In this document: in pieces, positions 62,090-64,000 of the stretch
Layout: each line of letters opens with the position of its first letter
Position numbering within the stretch: the first letter of the stretch is position 1
Source: Daphnia pulex
Taxonomy: Eukaryota > Arthropoda > Branchiopoda > Diplostraca > Daphniidae
Reading direction: 5' to 3'
Assembly (NCBI RefSeq): GCF_021134715.1
Contig: NC_060021.1
Location: forward strand, 9,828,501 to 9,892,500
DNA length: 64,000 bases
Translations under genes and position numbers: made by a program
Notes under the pieces: generated by a model
What the model was told of the DNA's origin: nothing
Databases searched by the model: none
The model's input: only the letters and a program-made list of their open reading frames with translations

Positions 62090-62977
62090 AAAATTTCGTA
62101 CATTGTGGCATCTTTGTATTCTTTTTGATATGATTTAATTCAAATTTTGTTTTCGTCCACACTCGTGACTCGTAGATATGTACAAAAAACTTGTACATTC
62201 TGATAGAAAGACTGACACATTGACTTTAAAATATTTAGCAAACGAGAGCTCAAAATTCGGGCAGGTCTCAATTACTAAACTGCTAAACAAAATGTTTTGT
62301 TTTAATTATTTCTTGATTGACTTAGCACAACAAATAGGAAAAATTTAGAACACACACGCACGTACTGGGGAAAAAAATAAAGAAATGACCCGAGTCGAGA
62401 GACTGGCGTCATCAGATAATGTAATAATAATATAATAGCGTTTAGTATGAAGAAAATTTCAGAAAAAAAATCGACCAATCAAAAATTTCGTACATTGTGG
62501 CATCTTTGTATTCTTTTTTGATATTATTTAATTCAAATTTTTTTTTCACGCACACCCGTGACTCGTAGATATGTACAGAAAAACTTACATTACCAAGAAA
62601 AATACATTCTGATAGAAAGAGACTGACACGTTGACTTTACAATATATAGCAAACGAGAGCTAGAAAATTCGGCCGGTCTCAATTTACTAAACTGCCAAAC
62701 AAGATGTTTTGTTTTAATTATTTCTTGATTGGCAGTTGTAGTTGAGGCGACACATTATTTTTTTCGCTTACTCGTTATCGCAATCAAGCGGATGTTTGTT
62801 TTTTTGAAAGGGGGTGAAAGGGGGGAAAAAAAGATGACTTAGCACAACAAAAAGAAAAATTTAGGACACACGCACGTACTGGAGAAAAAAAGAAATGACC
62901 CGAGTCGAGAGGACTTGACTGGCGTCATCAGATAATATAATAATAATATAATAGCGTTTAGTTTGCAAGAAAATTTT
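62090..62977. repeat. Diverged direct tandem duplication
   Basis: Copy 1 (62090-62463) and copy 2 (62482-62977) share long blocks in the same order: TTTCGTACATTGTGGCATCT, GACTCGTAGATATGTACA, TAGCAAACGAGAGCT, AAATGACCCGAGTCGAGAG and TAATATAATAGCGTTTAGT. Copy 2 has about 110 bp extra in its middle (about 62730-62838, with a GGGGG/AAAAA stretch). Both are non-coding and AT-rich, possibly in the 3' UTR of a minus-strand gene. Confidence 0.8.
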
Positions 62978-63574
62978 CAAAAAAAAAAAAAGTTGGGAAA
63001 AAAACGTCAAAATCAAAGAAAGAAAAAATAATTTTAAAGTTTGTCCTGAGATCCTCAATTTTTTTCTAGGGTGGGGGAAAAAAATAGATAATTATAAGTA
63101 ATATGCCAATGTCGGAGGAGAGAGAGTGAATATGGGTGAAACATTGAAGTGTAGTTGTAAATTCACGACATAAAACATATATCACACATTGTGTCAGAAC
63201 AGGTTGAGAACAGAAAAAAAAACTAGCAAAAAAAAAATAATAATAATTAATAGTATTCGTAATAGTAAACAAGTATCCGGAGGATCATGTCCCGTATCTC
63301 GTCTGAGGAAGAAAGGTGGGTTTTTTTTTTGTATGGGGTGGGAGGGATTGAGGAGTTTTACAGGTGGGGGGAAACAAATCAAAAATGATTTTGGTCTCTT
63401 TGGACTGTGTGCAGAAAATACAAAAAATATGTAAAAAAAGGGGGGAAAAACGGAGCCAAAAAATAAGAATAAAGACAATTCAAATCAACAACTATTTTCA
63501 AATAGAAAAAAAAAATTAGGCAAAATATTTCGTCATGTTGGGAGAAAAAAAAACAATTCAGACGACGACGACTT
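62978..63574. other. Non-coding, poly-A rich; possible 3' UTR
   Basis: Homopolymer-rich sequence following, on the minus strand, the candidate terminal exon. No coding content seen. Confidence 0.35.
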
Positions 63575-63632
63575 TCAGACCGACGTTGCGAGGACATCTT
63601 CGTGCTGCAACGGGAACGGTCGCTTGTGCTCA
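63575..63632 (-). CDS. Possible terminal coding exon of a gene beyond the window
   Basis: After a good acceptor (TTTTTGCAG) the minus strand reads, in phase 1, EHKRPFPLQHEDVLATSV and then TGA at 63577-63575. The peptide is not low-complexity, unlike its surroundings. If real, upstream exons lie past 64000 and the downstream 1-1.5 kb is 3' UTR. An alternative frame from an internal ATG (MSSQRRSESRRRLN) exists. Family unknown. Confidence 0.3.
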
Positions 63633-64000
63633 CTGCAAAAAGAAACAAATAATAAAAAAAGAGGCAAAATTAGATTTTTGAAATCAAAATGCCGCAGGCA
63701 ATTTCTCACACTAGGCTACATTTGTTTTTTTCACGTAACAACCCCACCACCGGATTTCTGTGCGTCTCTCATAGCCGCCAGCCAGGAGCGCTTCTCGTAA
63801 GAAGAAGAAAATCAAATCAAATCAAAATCTCCGCCCGCCGCCAGCGGGAAAAGAGCTCGAGGCAACTTCACATCCTGTGTGTGAGCGAGCGGGTAAGAAG
63901 AAAAAAAACAACTCGGCAGAGTACGAGCTTCCGGTGTTTGTGGTTCAACAGTCGTCTTGTGTCTTTTTACTTTTTCGGTGTATATAAAAAACTAGTGCTT

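Overview
This is nuclear DNA of a small-genome arthropod, most likely a water flea (Daphnia or a close relative; inference). Introns are mostly 55-150 bp with GT-AG ends, TATA/TCAGT-type core promoters occur, low-complexity CA/GT/GA tracts are common, and there are tyrosine-rich YYT-repeat cuticle-like genes and an unusual BTB-domain gene. There are no operons, CRISPR arrays or rRNA genes, and I could support no tRNA. Coding spans below were built by joining exons so that splice phases and total length stay in frame; for the main genes every exon length adds up to a whole number of codons.

Layout: 0-0.6 kb, a secreted reeler-domain gene (-). 2.4-3.9 kb, WDR89 (-). 4.9-7.4 kb, the heat shock factor (+). 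About 9-17.3 kb, a large charlatan/REST-like eight-zinc-finger regulator (+). 17.7-20.5 kb, the ribosome-biogenesis factor BOP1 (+). 20.8-21.1 kb, a small single-pass membrane protein (-). 22.6-24.3 kb, a gene with two tandem MATH-like/BTB units (+). 26.7-28 kb, a PRDM8/ZNF488-like two-finger repressor (+). 28.7-37.4 kb, a gene desert.

37.4-46.4 kb is the most striking structure: a palindrome of about 9 kb. Its two arms of about 3.96 kb are almost identical (two mismatches seen) and flank a 1.1 kb unique spacer. Each arm carries two tandem YYT-repeat cuticle-like genes, so there are four copies. All appear frame-broken, and both arms carry the same defects, so the decay predates the inverted duplication or has been homogenised between arms.

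46.4-56 kb: a ninaA-like membrane-anchored cyclophilin (-) with a GC-AG intron and a possible soluble/anchored splice switch; a gene joining a SAFB-like RRM, an RS stretch, a U2AF65-like linker motif and a charged coil (-); then a patch of duplicated gene fragments, with the decayed C-terminal end of an ATR checkpoint kinase (kinase tail plus FATC) beside a decayed copy of the SAFB-like coil. 56-64 kb is mostly non-coding, with a diverged tandem duplication at 62.1-63.0 kb and a possible terminal exon near 63.6 kb.

The intact genes are unrelated housekeeping and regulatory genes (stress response, ribosome assembly, neural or developmental transcription control) that do not form a pathway. The unusual material is in the palindrome and the 50-56 kb fragment patch.
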